The notes below the pieces were generated by a model that had not been told where the DNA came from, searched no databases, and worked only from the letters and a program-made list of their open reading frames with translations. Made by a program: the position numbers and the translations under genes. Positions 40,501 to 46,612 of a stretch of 64,000 nt of DNA are shown piece by piece; positions within the stretch are counted from its first letter, which is position 1; every line of letters starts with the position of its first letter. The DNA is taken from the NCBI GenBank assembly GCA_026419785.1, contig JAODTK010004254.1, forward strand, positions 102,022 to 166,021. Reading direction: 5' to 3'. Source of the DNA: Sclerodactyla briareus. Lineage: Eukaryota > Echinodermata > Holothuroidea > Dendrochirotida > Sclerodactylidae.

Positions 40501-40777
40501 TCCACTCCCCACCCCCCCCCCCCCACATCTACAGTACCGCTCCACTCCTCCCTCCCCACCACATCTACAGTAGCTGCTCCACTCCCCCCACCCCCCCTCC
40601 TCACTCTAAGTAGCTGCTCCAATCCTCACCCCCCTCACATCAACAGTACTGCTCCACTCCTCCCCCCCCCCTCACTCACGTAGCCTCTCCACTTACCCCT
40701 CAAGGCATGGGAGAGCATCTCTGCCGATTTCCTCATAGAACCGTCCTCTGTGGATTTGCCAACCTGGGTCCATCTTT
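1469..40777 (-). CDS. unc-104/KIF1-like: Kinesin-3 motor protein gene (unc-104/KIF1-like), partial, 8 exons seen
   Basis: A plus-end microtubule motor of the kinesin-3 family; in animals the unc-104/KIF1 branch carries synaptic-vesicle precursors and other organelles along axons. Read in minus-strand order, the exons give the P-loop ([15 protein letters not shown]), loop 8 region ([10 protein letters not shown], then [11 protein letters not shown]), switch I ([13 protein letters not shown]), switch II ([17 protein letters not shown]), [32 protein letters not shown], the neck (VNEDPNAKL) and the start of CC1 (ESEKLIAE, then KTEDIRLQR). The 'FTQKR' stretch before switch II and the SEKLIAE...NET segment favour unc-104/KIF1 over KIF13 or KIF16B. 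Junction phases fit across the introns. The N-terminal exon (VxVAVRVRPF) was not found, and FHA, tail and PH exons lie outside the window. Several exons carry small frame breaks while splice sites stay intact, which I read as assembly indels. An unprocessed pseudogene is the alternative. Confidence 0.88.
1663..1765 (-). other. Degenerate copy of the kinesin hinge exon (cassette exon or pseudo-exon)
   Basis: On the minus strand this stretch aligns with the 3' half of the exon at 1974-2183. It reads [12 protein letters not shown] and then [13 protein letters not shown], beside [23 protein letters not shown] in the parent exon. The donor context is kept too, with AAG followed by GTCAGTTACTATGG against GTTAGTTACTATGG. 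An AG acceptor (aacacccag) sits just upstream at 1766-1767. It lies in the 418-bp intron whose two flanking exons are both phase 0. There is an apparent stop and a shift, but true exons nearby show similar noise. It is either a variant hinge cassette or an old tandem exon duplication in decay. Confidence 0.6.
1974..2183 (-). CDS. unc-104/KIF1-like: Kinesin-3 exon: end of motor, neck and hinge
   Basis: After the acceptor ttaacccag the exon reads YADR, then in a second frame [13 protein letters not shown], the conserved kinesin-3 neck start. Fragments of the neck helix (KEEV, LREIL) follow, then [17 protein letters not shown] and [14 protein letters not shown], a Ser/Thr-rich hinge like that of KIF1A before its first coiled coil. 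The donor is CTCAAG followed by GTTAGT, phase 0. The 3' 110 nt are continuously open. About four small shifts occur in the neck. A diverged copy of its 3' half lies in the next intron. Confidence 0.85.
2395..2610 (+). mobile_element. Fragment of the DNA-transposon-like element also seen at 45.6 kb
   Basis: The stretch around 'ggaaacggcacttgcc', with flanks such as 'cgtacagaagaaatttt' and 'gagtgaaag'-type sequence, aligns at moderate identity with 45605-45800. The left part includes a 'tcaaaatggaggggac' segment like that element's G-run terminus. The short open frame 2424-2678 is explained by this copy and is not a gene. It lies in the kinesin intron between 2184 and 5299. Confidence 0.5.
2611..5299. 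other. Intron sequence, mostly unassigned
   Basis: Part of a 3.1-kb kinesin intron. It holds a poly-G run near 3511-3530 and a second short 'ggaaacggtacttgc' match near 2876, related to the element fragment upstream. Otherwise I see no gene or array. Confidence 0.45.
5300..5448 (-). CDS. unc-104/KIF1-like: Kinesin-3 motor exon: [17 protein letters not shown] segment
   Basis: One frame reads [18 protein letters not shown] without a break, preceded by a basic KRRR-like stretch as in KIF1 proteins. It continues after shifts as [14 protein letters not shown] and T-L-R, matching TAMVAALSPA..NY.ETLSTLR. The donor is CTGCG followed by GTGAGT, phase 2. The next exon starts G-TAT-GCT (Arg-Tyr-Ala), so the junction fits. 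The 5' boundary is uncertain: the only AG near the expected place is in tctaccgtcaag. The preceding intron is about 13.4 kb, the longest in the gene. Confidence 0.82.
5449..11639. other. Long intron, first part, no gene recognised
   Basis: AT-rich intronic sequence. It contains a short CpG-dense patch at about 8155-8245 (GCGG/CGGA repeats), poly-C runs near 8450, 9507 and 9660, and a pyrimidine-rich stretch at 10150-10240. Open frames of 95-232 codons here (7286, 7650, 9901) lack recognisable motifs and overlap low-complexity DNA. Confidence 0.45.
11640..12720 (+). repeat. Interspersed element with ~310-bp internal subrepeats, copy 1
   Basis: It starts with 'aaccagaaaggccaaaagg', shared with 16322, and contains about three subunits. 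Each subunit has 'caatagggtt..tgtactca.catgggg', a 'catccaggtggggtc' block, 'ttatcgtgtttacaag' and clusters of TGACCT hexamers. It runs out through 'tttacaagcaagcgcgtacc' into a CATA/ACAC simple repeat. The family is not one I can name. The shared left edge and the simple-repeat right edge suggest a mobile unit rather than a local satellite. Confidence 0.7.
12855..12985 (+). mobile_element. SINE tail fragment
   Basis: 'actctacgggattgtcgg', 'gatcggggtgatg', 'gagcacttcggtggtaaagc' and a 'cgatataag' end align with positions 670-770 of the SINE at 478-795. The tRNA-like head is missing, so this is a 5'-truncated or badly decayed copy. Confidence 0.65.
12986..16320. other. Intron sequence, no gene recognised
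   Basis: AT-rich with pyrimidine tracts at 13375-13420, 14960-15005 and 15385-15400 and a T run near 15436. I see no exon, array or tRNA here. Confidence 0.45.
16321..18275 (+). repeat. Interspersed element with ~310-bp internal subrepeats, copy 2
   Basis: Same family and orientation as 11640-12720, starting 'taaccagaaagccaaaaatg'. The marker 'ctcatcatgggg' or a variant recurs near 16602, 16822, 17126, 17447, 17790 and 18100, giving six subunits spaced roughly 220-340 bp. Each subunit carries 'gacctctggtgacctca'-type TGACCT clusters. The right end passes through 'tttacaaaagcgggcgtc' into a CA/CCCACA simple repeat. Frequent one-base gaps between subunits may be divergence or assembly noise. 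Confidence 0.75.
18174..18248. repeat. CA-rich microsatellite
   Basis: An imperfect (CA)n/(CCCACA)n tract forming the 3' end of the element at 16321-18275. Confidence 0.9.
18276..18877. other. Intron sequence, nothing recognised
   Basis: Unique-looking sequence just downstream (in gene direction) of the alpha4 exon, with no open frame or array of note. Confidence 0.45.
18878..18945 (-). CDS. unc-104/KIF1-like: Kinesin-3 motor exon: alpha4 start ([11 protein letters not shown])
   Basis: This short exon reads [15 protein letters not shown] and then, after single-base length errors in A and T runs, ISALAEM. It matches the invariant kinesin segment just after switch II that contacts the microtubule. 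The donor is GAAATG followed by GTAAAG (phase 0) and the acceptor is cttagcag. The exon is 68 nt where 65 would be expected, which fits three extra bases, one of them at the acceptor. It lies 5.0 kb downstream of the switch exon. Confidence 0.82.
19125..19260 (+). mobile_element. tRNA-derived SINE head
   Basis: 'gtggtctagtgatctgg' fits a pol III A box. 'gtcgtgagttaggatcc' fits a degenerate B box at tRNA spacing. A body follows with ttcttctcctctaagcagag. It cannot be folded as a functional tRNA by eye and differs from the 478 family. Confidence 0.5.
19261..21393. other. Intron sequence, nothing recognised
   Basis: AT-rich DNA. Two loosely similar segments near 19530 and 19690 ('aaggac.tta..t..gatttgt..a..catc.gatgtg.aa') suggest a decayed ~170-bp duplication. 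A poly-C run lies near 20886. Confidence 0.4.
21394..21920 (+). repeat. 47-bp minisatellite, about 11 copies
   Basis: The unit runs caagcagtggttagtcttac, then agtcattacctcacaccata, then cagagtt (47 bp). It is repeated about 11 times with single-base length variation. Because 47 is not a multiple of 3, the reading frames through it (21402-22026) are not conserved and are artefacts of the repeat. Confidence 0.9.
21921..22504. other. Intron sequence, nothing recognised
   Basis: Unique-looking sequence between the 47-bp array and the SINE at 22.5 kb. Confidence 0.4.
22513..22805 (+). mobile_element. tRNA-derived SINE
   Basis: The head reads catagtagctcagtcagcgg (A box). A weak B box is followed by 'accttgggcaagacgcaacc', a C-rich body and the tail 'gtaagcgctttgcacactca' with 'ggctatataagcatag'. 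The layout is that of the 478 SINE, with a different body. Confidence 0.7.
22806..23979. other. Intron sequence, nothing recognised
   Basis: AT-rich with no array, SINE boxes or exon-like stretch up to the switch-exon donor. Confidence 0.45.
23980..24170 (-). CDS. unc-104/KIF1-like: Kinesin-3 motor exon: switch I and switch II
   Basis: A 191-nt open exon of 63 whole codons. It holds [18 protein letters not shown] (switch I, SSRSH), then [12 protein letters not shown], then [16 protein letters not shown] (switch II, DLAGSE) and STGAKG. These residues sense the gamma-phosphate and relay it to the microtubule site. The acceptor is ttcatcacag. The donor is AAAG followed by GTCAGT, which leaves phase 1. 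The last four residues read GQVK where the family usually has TRLK, a change that could be real or a base-calling slip. Confidence 0.95.
24530..24900 (+). repeat. Probable interspersed-repeat fragment
   Basis: 'ccaaagcactttacaag' and 'gtggacatttatatagaagc', followed by 'aagcgttcgaaactg', form a repeat-like 'tatatagcgctt...aaagcgctt' layout. A related short match lies at 46985-47035 ('gcttatatagtgctttttt'). It fills most of the 0.83-kb intron between two motor exons. Confidence 0.4.
25002..25242 (-). CDS. unc-104/KIF1-like: Kinesin-3 motor exon: alpha2-loop 8 segment ([10 protein letters not shown])
   Basis: Parts of all three frames give [45 protein letters not shown] and a C-terminal K-A-R. 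They fall in the order of the KIF1 segment that links the P-loop exon to switch I. The acceptor is attgacag at 25243-25244. The donor is CAAG followed by GTAAAT, ending in phase 2, so that AG joins G-ACA (Arg-Thr) of the next exon. At least four small frame breaks are needed, so either the exon is poorly assembled or it contains a short unrecognised intron. The family assignment is firm; the exact boundaries are moderately sure. Confidence 0.8.
25310..25335. repeat. Poly-G tract
   Basis: A run of about 13 G, typical of the many long G/C homopolymers in this window. Confidence 0.9.
25960..26500 (+). mobile_element. Interspersed element beginning 'aattatatccc...ggatatta'
   Basis: 'attatatcccacaagacgc' and 'gtctgggatattattggttt' align with 29408-29470 ('attataccctgcaaactg', 'ttcgggatattatggtttt'). 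The two are copies of one family, with a terminal hairpin-like 'ataccc...gggtat' arrangement as in many invertebrate non-autonomous elements. The boundaries are approximate. Confidence 0.45.
27021..27090 (-). mobile_element. tRNA-like SINE head or tRNA pseudogene
   Basis: On the minus strand 'ggttgtagtggctagac' fits an A box. 'ctttcgattccctgtcggg' fits a B box and T arm at tRNA spacing, and a T-rich stretch follows. The acceptor-stem halves do not pair convincingly by eye, so a SINE head or pseudogene is likelier than a working tRNA. Confidence 0.45.
28463..28556 (+). CDS. Candidate signal-peptide first exon of a nested secreted-protein gene
   Basis: An ATG in a favourable context (A at -3, G at +4) opens [10 protein letters not shown] hydrophobic core [15 protein letters not shown] follows, then TGLFK, and a consensus donor AAAG followed by GTAAGT leaves phase 1. 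A short N-region, a hydrophobic core and a phase-1 donor are the usual layout of signal-peptide exons. The in-frame ATG at 28340 is upstream and less plausible. It lies on the strand opposite kinesin, inside its 9.7-kb intron. No downstream exon was recognised, so the gene is unproven. Confidence 0.35.
29130..29420 (+). mobile_element. LINE remnant: C-terminal part of reverse transcriptase
   Basis: The frame reads [18 protein letters not shown], then [12 protein letters not shown] and [11 protein letters not shown], then (with stops and shifts) LGRIIMKM and [14 protein letters not shown]. This is the familiar 'K..LY...V.S.LLYGSETW......R..........M.GISL.D' region after the polymerase domain of non-LTR retrotransposons. 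It is only about 90 residues long and has no flanking polymerase motif, so it is an old 5'-truncated or broken piece. Confidence 0.65.
29408..30215 (+). mobile_element. Interspersed element, second copy, leading into the 600-bp array
   Basis: It starts with the 'aattataccctgcaaac' end shared with 25960. It continues through 'aaggtcatccgatgtcaag', 'gaggtcactgaggtcatc' and 'tgcataatagttggccc' blocks, which are themselves loosely repeated. The ~600-bp tandem unit follows directly and shares the 'aaggtcatt' style, so 29408-31890 may be a single large element. Confidence 0.4.
30220..31890 (+). repeat. ~600-bp tandem repeat, about 2.8 copies
   Basis: The marker 'gattttagtacttttt' occurs near 30375, 30979 and 31580. 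Others such as 'aatgcaatatgc', 'ctaggagtggatg', 'gtgatagagcttt' and 'tgacctgcatgtgt' recur with the same ~600-bp step. Short in-frame stretches in it are not conserved between copies, so it does not look coding. Confidence 0.85.
31901..32366 (-). CDS. Exon-like block of an unrecognised gene (possibly nested)
   Basis: It lies between an acceptor catcttcatgtacag and a donor GACAAG followed by GTGAGG. The block is GC-richer than its surroundings. Long open stretches pass from frame to frame: [18 protein letters not shown], then [19 protein letters not shown] and [19 protein letters not shown], then [20 protein letters not shown] with PPTAPDK up to the donor. No stop interrupts the last ~38 codons. 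I do not recognise the family; the beta-strand-rich flavour is that of an extracellular protein, which is a guess. It is not a kinesin segment, since flanking kinesin exons are contiguous in protein. A decayed transposon gene is possible. Confidence 0.4.
32367..34204. other. Intron sequence, no gene recognised
   Basis: It contains C runs near 32738 and G runs near 33131. A short open frame at 32583-32948 (-) overlaps the C run and shows no motif. Confidence 0.4.
34205..34932 (+). repeat. 65-bp minisatellite, about 11 copies, next to the P-loop exon donor
   Basis: The unit is gaccatccaggtgaaatgac, then acacatgtgactcactttg, then tatttcacaatgaccaacac, then ttgaat. Two variants largely alternate: 'atgtgactcactttg.atttcac' and 'atttgacacactttggattcgac', so the true repeat may be a ~130-bp dimer. 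A C run interrupts it at 34455-34471. The last unit runs into unique sequence about 40 bp from the donor at 34971. Open frames of up to 193 codons on the minus strand are produced by the repeat. Confidence 0.92.
34972..35071 (-). CDS. unc-104/KIF1-like: Kinesin-3 motor exon: P-loop (nucleotide-binding)
   Basis: This 100-nt exon is fully open. It encodes [10 protein letters not shown], then [11 protein letters not shown], then a loop ending [15 protein letters not shown] is the Walker A motif that binds ATP phosphates; kinesin-3 members have TGAGKS or TGSGKS here. The acceptor is ctaccttcacag and the donor is CAG followed by GTAACT. The first base completes the Gly codon of the previous exon, and the 3' end is phase 0. 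A 65-bp minisatellite begins about 40 bp inside the following intron. Confidence 0.95.
35072..35829. other. Intron sequence, nothing recognised
   Basis: Contains poly-C runs near 35328 and 35470; otherwise unassigned. Confidence 0.45.
35830..36510 (+). mobile_element. Interspersed AT-rich element ending in an AC simple repeat
   Basis: 'tatgcaaattag' and 'ccaagtttcgtgaaaatcc' blocks occur twice in diverged form. They are followed by 'gaaagatatcctgctaacg', an ACAC-rich stretch at 36379-36445 and the end 'tttcttcctgaatttcattc'. The layout (conserved body, simple-repeat tail) is that of a non-autonomous element. No coding capacity is seen. Confidence 0.4.
36840..37200 (+). repeat. Repeat-like stretch with TGACC/AGGTCA hexamers
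   Basis: 'ttcaaggtcattcaag', 'gggcaaggtcagtg' and 'tgacctactttgacctcatt' followed by 'ttgaccctatggacc' are periodic GGTCA/TGACC motifs, as in the 30-kb array and the 11.6/16.3-kb elements. Boundaries are unclear. Confidence 0.35.
37201..40014. other. Intron sequence, no gene recognised
   Basis: Moderately AT-rich. The 37.6-38.4 kb part is pyrimidine-rich on the plus strand with scattered short frames, but no motif is convincing. Nothing array-like. Confidence 0.4.
40015..40696 (+). repeat. ~40-bp C-rich minisatellite ending at a kinesin splice donor
   Basis: The unit is approximately cccccacatctacagtagct followed by gctccactcctccac, repeated some 16 times with variable C runs. The last, diverged unit reads 'gtagcctctccacttacccc' and contains the reverse complement of the GTAAGT donor of the exon at 40697. 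On the transcribed (minus) strand the array is G-rich. Proline/serine-rich frames on the plus strand and glycine-rich frames on the minus strand are by-products. Confidence 0.92.
40697..40777 (-). CDS. unc-104/KIF1-like: Kinesin-3 motor exon: beta3-alpha1 segment before the P-loop
   Basis: The exon lies between an acceptor ending ttgttccttcag and a perfect GTAAGT donor. Read across frames it gives ANPQRTV, YEEIGR and EMLSHA, then a split Gly codon. This matches the kinesin-3 pattern 'ASQ..VY.DIG.EMLxHAFEG' that directly precedes [10 protein letters not shown]. The exon ends in GG, and the next begins with G-TAC-AAT (Gly-Tyr-Asn), so the phase-2 junction fits. About three small frame shifts occur, including an apparent dropped T in the HAF codons and two missing bases near GREM. 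The ~40-bp minisatellite begins at the donor itself. Confidence 0.75.
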
Positions 40778-43700
40778 CTGAAGGAACAAGAAAGCAAAAT
40801 GTGTAAAATCCGATCTAAATTCATTATATCATAACATGTTCAACTTAAAACCAAACGTGTTAATTGCAGATGAACATTACAGGAATTCTAACATTGAGTG
40901 TTCTCTGAAGTACCCTTGCACTGGAGTTCCTCATAACTGTCCTGAACTTCTCATGGGTACAAGAAAAATAGAAAGCTGGAAAGCATAGACTACTGCTATT
41001 ATTGAAAATCTGAGCGTGGGTTCACATGGTGCACAGGAAGCCTAACCTGTAAGGCAGAATGCGAATAGGACCCTATTAACCCGTAAACACCCCAAGATGA
41101 ATGATCTTCCGAAATTGTTACTTTTGCGCAGTCATATCACTCCTAATCTTTTGGTTCTGAGGAGGTGGACTCTCACTTACAACTTCCTCAAATTGCTCAA
41201 TTGTTCAATTGTTGCTTGTTTCACGGCCGAATTAATATCAAGGTGGTACTCAGTGAGGTGCCAATCAAATAAAGAAACTTCCAAGATGTGGAGAAATTCC
41301 CATGGGATCATAGGTCACCATATATTCCATGCTCATACATAAACAAATTTACATGAAGAATTAGCTCTGCATTCTGCTTGGGTTCCACATTTTGTGATTC
41401 GGTATGCTCATCATGAGGAAAAACAATTCAATTGTGTTGTCTATCCCTGTGTCTGCACGCTAAATAATTTTCTAAAGAAAATCCGCTACGCAGCAGAGAC
41501 TGTAATGAACTGGACAAGCTGCCTAATGTAACTCAACAGTTCTTTGTCCAGTCAGGAACTGTGTTTCAATTCCATGCATCGTATGAAAAATGTCAGTAGA
41601 AGAAAAGCCAATATACACTCTACCTCATCAAAAATATCCAAACAGTAAATGCGTTGATATGAAACTAACCACCGTCCCCCCCTCCCAATATACATACCTG
41701 AAATTTATTATTTTTGAATAATAATATGTAATGAGATATAGAAATGTGCTGAATAGCATGCCGCAGAACAAGAATCTCATCCATATTCGTATATGTATTT
41801 AATCACCCTCTCATGGAACAGCACAACACCTGTAATGAAATAAATTAATTAAGCTCTCCATAACCACCTGGCTAAAAAACAGCACAGTTCATATTACACA
41901 AGCAGCAAGATCTGTCCGAGAGCATTCACTCACGTGGCTAGATCATCATCTCCTACTTGTTGCTTTTATTCATCCCCTACGTCGGATTGAACCCGTGGAG
42001 ACTTCCCTCACCTTAAGAGCCCCTCGTCACAAAAACGATCCGAAATCACTTTGTACGACACCGCAATTCGCAGGGCAACTTCTCCACCCGTTTGCTATGA
42101 CATCGTACTAAATTTAACAATGAGGTTCTCTTTATGTCGTCAGTGAGGCTTGCGACGTGGGACTATTCCACATTCATGCATTCACCGGCAATTTGCAGAT
42201 TCCCCCTTATACGCTTGCTTCATAACCTTCTGATACTACCAAACTCGACTTGGATTACTGCGCTTTTCGGACCGCTAAGAGCTAATCGCGAATGTTTTAT
42301 TATCCACACAACGTAATGTAATTAAGAATTCCCAACCAGAGCAGTGAAAACCGCCGCATTCACTTTCTATGCTACAGGTGTCAACAAAAACAATCCTGTT
42401 GGTGTTGTCCACAGCTGAAAATACATCAAGATCAATAAAAAATCAATATTGAGATAGGACTGAAAACTGAATATCAATACAAAAAAGCTGGATAAAACTC
42501 CAGTAGACTAGATTATGACCACACATAACTCCTAATGTTTGTCCGGACATTTCATTTATAAATCCCCTTAAAACAATGTCTCAATGTATGGAAATTTTTT
42601 TTGACCAGCTAGCAGAACTAATCTGCGTTCCCTAGTATGCCACCTTGTAGGCTTTGAATTAACCAAAACCTAGAGTTGCAAATTGTCTTGTTGTCTGTGA
42701 AGAGTTCATAAAAGTGGGTTGCTTGGCATATGAAGAGATCGACCCAATTCTCAGGCACAATTTTTTCGTTATTATTCATTAAGAGCTCTAAATACATCTG
42801 GGTTAATCTGCCCAATTTTCATTTTAAATTTCTACTTTTGTATGACTCTTGTTGAATTTATAGCATAGGATTATTTCTCCCTATGATCTCATTAAAACTG
42901 CATTAATTTAAATTGAAGGAAATGCTCACTTATCTTAGTTATGTTTTTTGAGAGAGACTTCAGTAGGTGTGTTCTGAATTTTGGCCAAACATGTCTCCTC
43001 AGGATCACTTGCCCTGATTTCTGGCACCTACCGAACACCTGACACTGGCTGGCATATATAGCTCCCTACATGATGAGTTCTCATGTTTTTCAAGCCTTAA
43101 ACATGAATGGCCCCCTCAGGTGCTTTCCGGTCTGACATAACCTGAACAGCCCCCCCCCCCCCCCACCTCCCTCCCCCTGCCACTCCACTTTTTGTTTTTA
43201 ACAAATATTCAGACGGTTGAATTGGCCATCACCACCGTACATTCCCCCTGGTTTGTTGATGTATTGAACAAATATCTGGCAGTCGCCAGAAGGAGAAAGA
43301 GGGTCGTTCTGCTAACTTTAGTAGGGACCGTGAGATTGCACTCATTTTCTGGAGGTCCTCTGATCAGATCCCTGGGAGTTACCACTGTACTCTAACCAGG
43401 TCAAGAACAAGAGCGTTTCCTGATATTCTGAACAACCCTTGACAAAATTTCAGTGTGTCACTTCAAACTTTAGCAAACCCAAGCCCGAGCCTAGTCTGGC
43501 CGAGAATTTTATTAGTCGAGAACACACACATCCTGGAGTGGTGAAACCTGTCTATTTTGTCCATCTTCGCGCCGATCTCCTGCCACGAATCTCGGAGCAG
43601 GTGCCCAAATCAAACATATCGCTGGTCAAGAAAACCTGACCAAGTGATTTATAGAAATGAGGCTAGGGCACATTTTGTTTAATCTCCAAAGTGATCATGA

Positions 43701-45595
43701 TGCAGTGTGATGATTGGCATTCTAGATGGGCCTCAGGCCACACAAGAGGAAATCGCCTGGAAACCATGGACAAGAAAAAACAAACTTTTGGACTAGTTTT
43801 AAAAATACATCGATCCAATTCAAATTTTATGTTTTGGTTCTTACAATGTCAGGAGGAATTCAAAGATACTTAGAAACAAAATTTAAAACTCGTTTTCTTA
43901 GATGGGTCAAACGGGTAAAGAGCACTTGAGCCTGAGATACACAATATTGCTTGCAAGTTGAAAAGGGTATTTTATCCACTGTATAAACTCTTGAGGGGTT
44001 GGGGAGTTAAATTTAATTTTTTCCATCTGAGGAAAGATTTTCTGGTGATGATGATCAAAATGATAAATAAGGTTGTGGGTTATTCAGTAAAAGAGCTCAA
44101 TTTGGTGAGAAGAGGTCGGTAATTTAGCATAAATGAAACGAAAGGACACAGAGTTTAAATTTGAAAAAGTTTGAAAACAGACAAAAAAGGTTTTTTTCTA
44201 TATAAAATACAATAAATCACAAGCTTACACATTGAGGATATTTAGCAAAGTTTTTTTATGATAACTGAGAAATTCCCTACTGATTATTGAATATTATTTA
44301 TTATATATATATTATTAAAAGATACCCAAACTGAGGTGTCACACCCCTCTATATAATATGTATAATAGTTTGGCACTTGTCAACTGCAATGTGATCACCC
44401 CAATACCCAGGGTATGGCCAGTCGAGTGTGGGTCACAGTCCCAAAATGCGTCAGTCATAAGCTGACACTACTTGGCTAGAGAGAAACGGACTACTGGTGG
44501 CGGCACTTTGATGGAATTGTGACACCTCTATCAGTCACTGAGTGACTGAGAGACGAGGTGTTGTCAATATACAAGATGCCATGATCCACATTAAAACAAT
44601 GACTCACAGTGTCAGGGGTAAAGGAAGTGTGTCCTACTATTCATGGATTCGCCTTCACATCAGATGTATGAACAGTGGACAATGTTCTTTACACCCTGGA
44701 GAGTTATCCGAAGCTTTCGCCGGTCGAATTACTCGAGTTTTTCTAGCGTGTGTGTGGCAAATTTTTCGACTTAGGTGTGAAATATGATGGAACTCTTTCA
44801 GATACGACAGGCAGACAAGAAGATCAAATGGCGACATGGACCTCGTGGAAAGTGTTGATAGCCAATATCCAGTAAGACCCCCCACCCCAATAACTATTGT
44901 ACAAGGTTTTAGCTCTTGTTTACACCTAGTGACAGTCAGTGGGTAATATTTGCTATTTGTGACCAGATTTTGTGCATATCATAATCTCCGATCTGTGAAT
45001 GACAGGTGTATTTAATCTACCCAAAATCATGACAACTACTATTGTATACCGGGCGATAGTGCTAACAATTAAAAAGAGGTCTGCATTACAGCATTGAATG
45101 GTAACTCAATAGTGAAATAGTAGATGCAACAATGTATAGAATGCAATCCATCGTGACATGATTGAAAGCTCACAACTCCAGAAAGCCTGAAGGCATCCTG
45201 GCCACAGACTAATTACAGCGAAGATACCTGGGAGTTTAATATAGCTCAATGGAGGGACATTATGAGAGAGCAGCCATCGGTGTATCCAGACATCTTGCAT
45301 TAAGGAGGGGGGGGGGTTAAGAATGGCTGATCACTGTCCTGGGGGAGTGAATCACTCCCTTGGAAAATTTTAGTTGTGATGCAAAATAGTGGTATGTGAA
45401 TGATTTTCATAGCATATGTTGATTAATATCCCTTGTAATGCGGTGATTTCGGTTATGATAGCCAATAGGGATGAGGGGGGGGTTAGTTAGGTCAACGTAT
45501 GAAATAGAAGGGTCTGTAAATCATAAAAGAAAACTGTTGATCGGTATTGAGCTAGCATACCCATCGCATACTATATGTACTGCAACTACACAAAT
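40778..45595. other. No gene recognised upstream of the first motor exon found
   Basis: Ordinary AT-rich DNA with a poly-C run near 43150. The 5' kinesin exons (beta1, VxVAVRVRPF) should lie in this direction but were not found by eye here. A block at 43210-43640 has an AG (caaatattcag) followed by 60 open codons (TVELAITTVHSPWFVDVLNK) without a recognised family. Confidence 0.35.
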
Positions 45596-46612
45596 TATGG
45601 GTACTCGGGGGCGTCGGACCATTTTGAAAAGTGGGGGGGACACATCGAATGCAAATGACCAACTCAGCGGAGCCCACCATGGGTTGTCGCGAAGCGTACA
45701 AAGAAATTTTCAGATTTTCATACCCTCCAGATCGACAGAAACGGCACTTGCCAGGCTCATAGCACCCATCTACATGTGTGATTTGAGTGAAAGACAGCCA
45801 AAAAAGGGCATTTGCATACTAAGATGATTTACCGAGTATCACACATGGTATTTTTATTACCTTTTCTACTCTGGCTTGTTTGCGTGGGATCCAGGGGTCT
45901 ACGGAACGGTCTCTGGTGGGACGAAGGGAAAAGCCATAGGCCACTCCAATTTGGGAAGCAGGAGCAGAAAGTTTATACCCAAATACAAGTCAGTCGTTGG
46001 AAACTACCGGCGCACACGGAGCGCGCGAAAAAAATTGCATTTTTCCGGGCATTTCATCGAAAAGTCTCAGAAATTCAAGGGCATTGTTCTTCCTGTGCTT
46101 TTTCCTTCTCAACATTTTTCACGAATTTTCGCCCGAATTTTTCATCTCAGAAAAAATGGGGGCGGGGGAGTCTGCCCCCCAAGGATTCTGAAATTCATAG
46201 AGTGAACAAATGATTCGAAGCATTACATCGCATAGTCAGCTTACAACGCCTGGAAGAAAAACGCCATTGCGCGCGAAACACTTGAAAAAAATATTCACTT
46301 TTGGACTATTCGATTTAAAATTTGAGAACTCCCCCGGGATGAAAGGGAGTATTCTCCACTTCGGTACTAGTCGGGTCCAGATCTCCCCTTGGGTTTCCGC
46401 ACCGGGAATTAGTGGACTCTTAAGACAATTTTCCAACAAATTATTGTTTGGTTAGACAAAAATTGAATCAGTTTAGAGTGATACAAAATCGGGCATACCC
46501 CTATTATTTTTATTACGGTCAGGAAAAAGTGGGAGGGACAAACGATATGATATCCCCCCCACTTTAAAAGTGGGGGGGACATGTCCCCCCTGTCCCCCAC
46601 CTGTTGACGCCC
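45596..46612. mobile_element. DNA-transposon-like element with G-run termini
   Basis: The left end reads 'gggggcgtcggaccatttt' then 'gaaaagtgggggggac'. The right end, reversed, reads 'atgggcgtcaacaggtgggg' then 'gacaggggggacatg'. The ends therefore share 'gggcgtc..' and a G-run in inverted orientation. Inside are GCGCGCGAAAAAAATTGC and a 'gggggcgggggagtctgcccccc' type inverted segment. A fragment of the left part occurs at 2395-2610. No transposase is seen, so it is non-autonomous. The exact edges are uncertain. Confidence 0.5.

Noticed and set aside
40007-40528. Proline/serine-rich (plus) and glycine-rich (minus) open frames
   Set aside because: By-products of the C-rich ~40-bp minisatellite.
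43192-43640. Open stretch after an AG, possible exon
   Set aside because: About 60 codons without a known motif and no good donor; left as unassigned.
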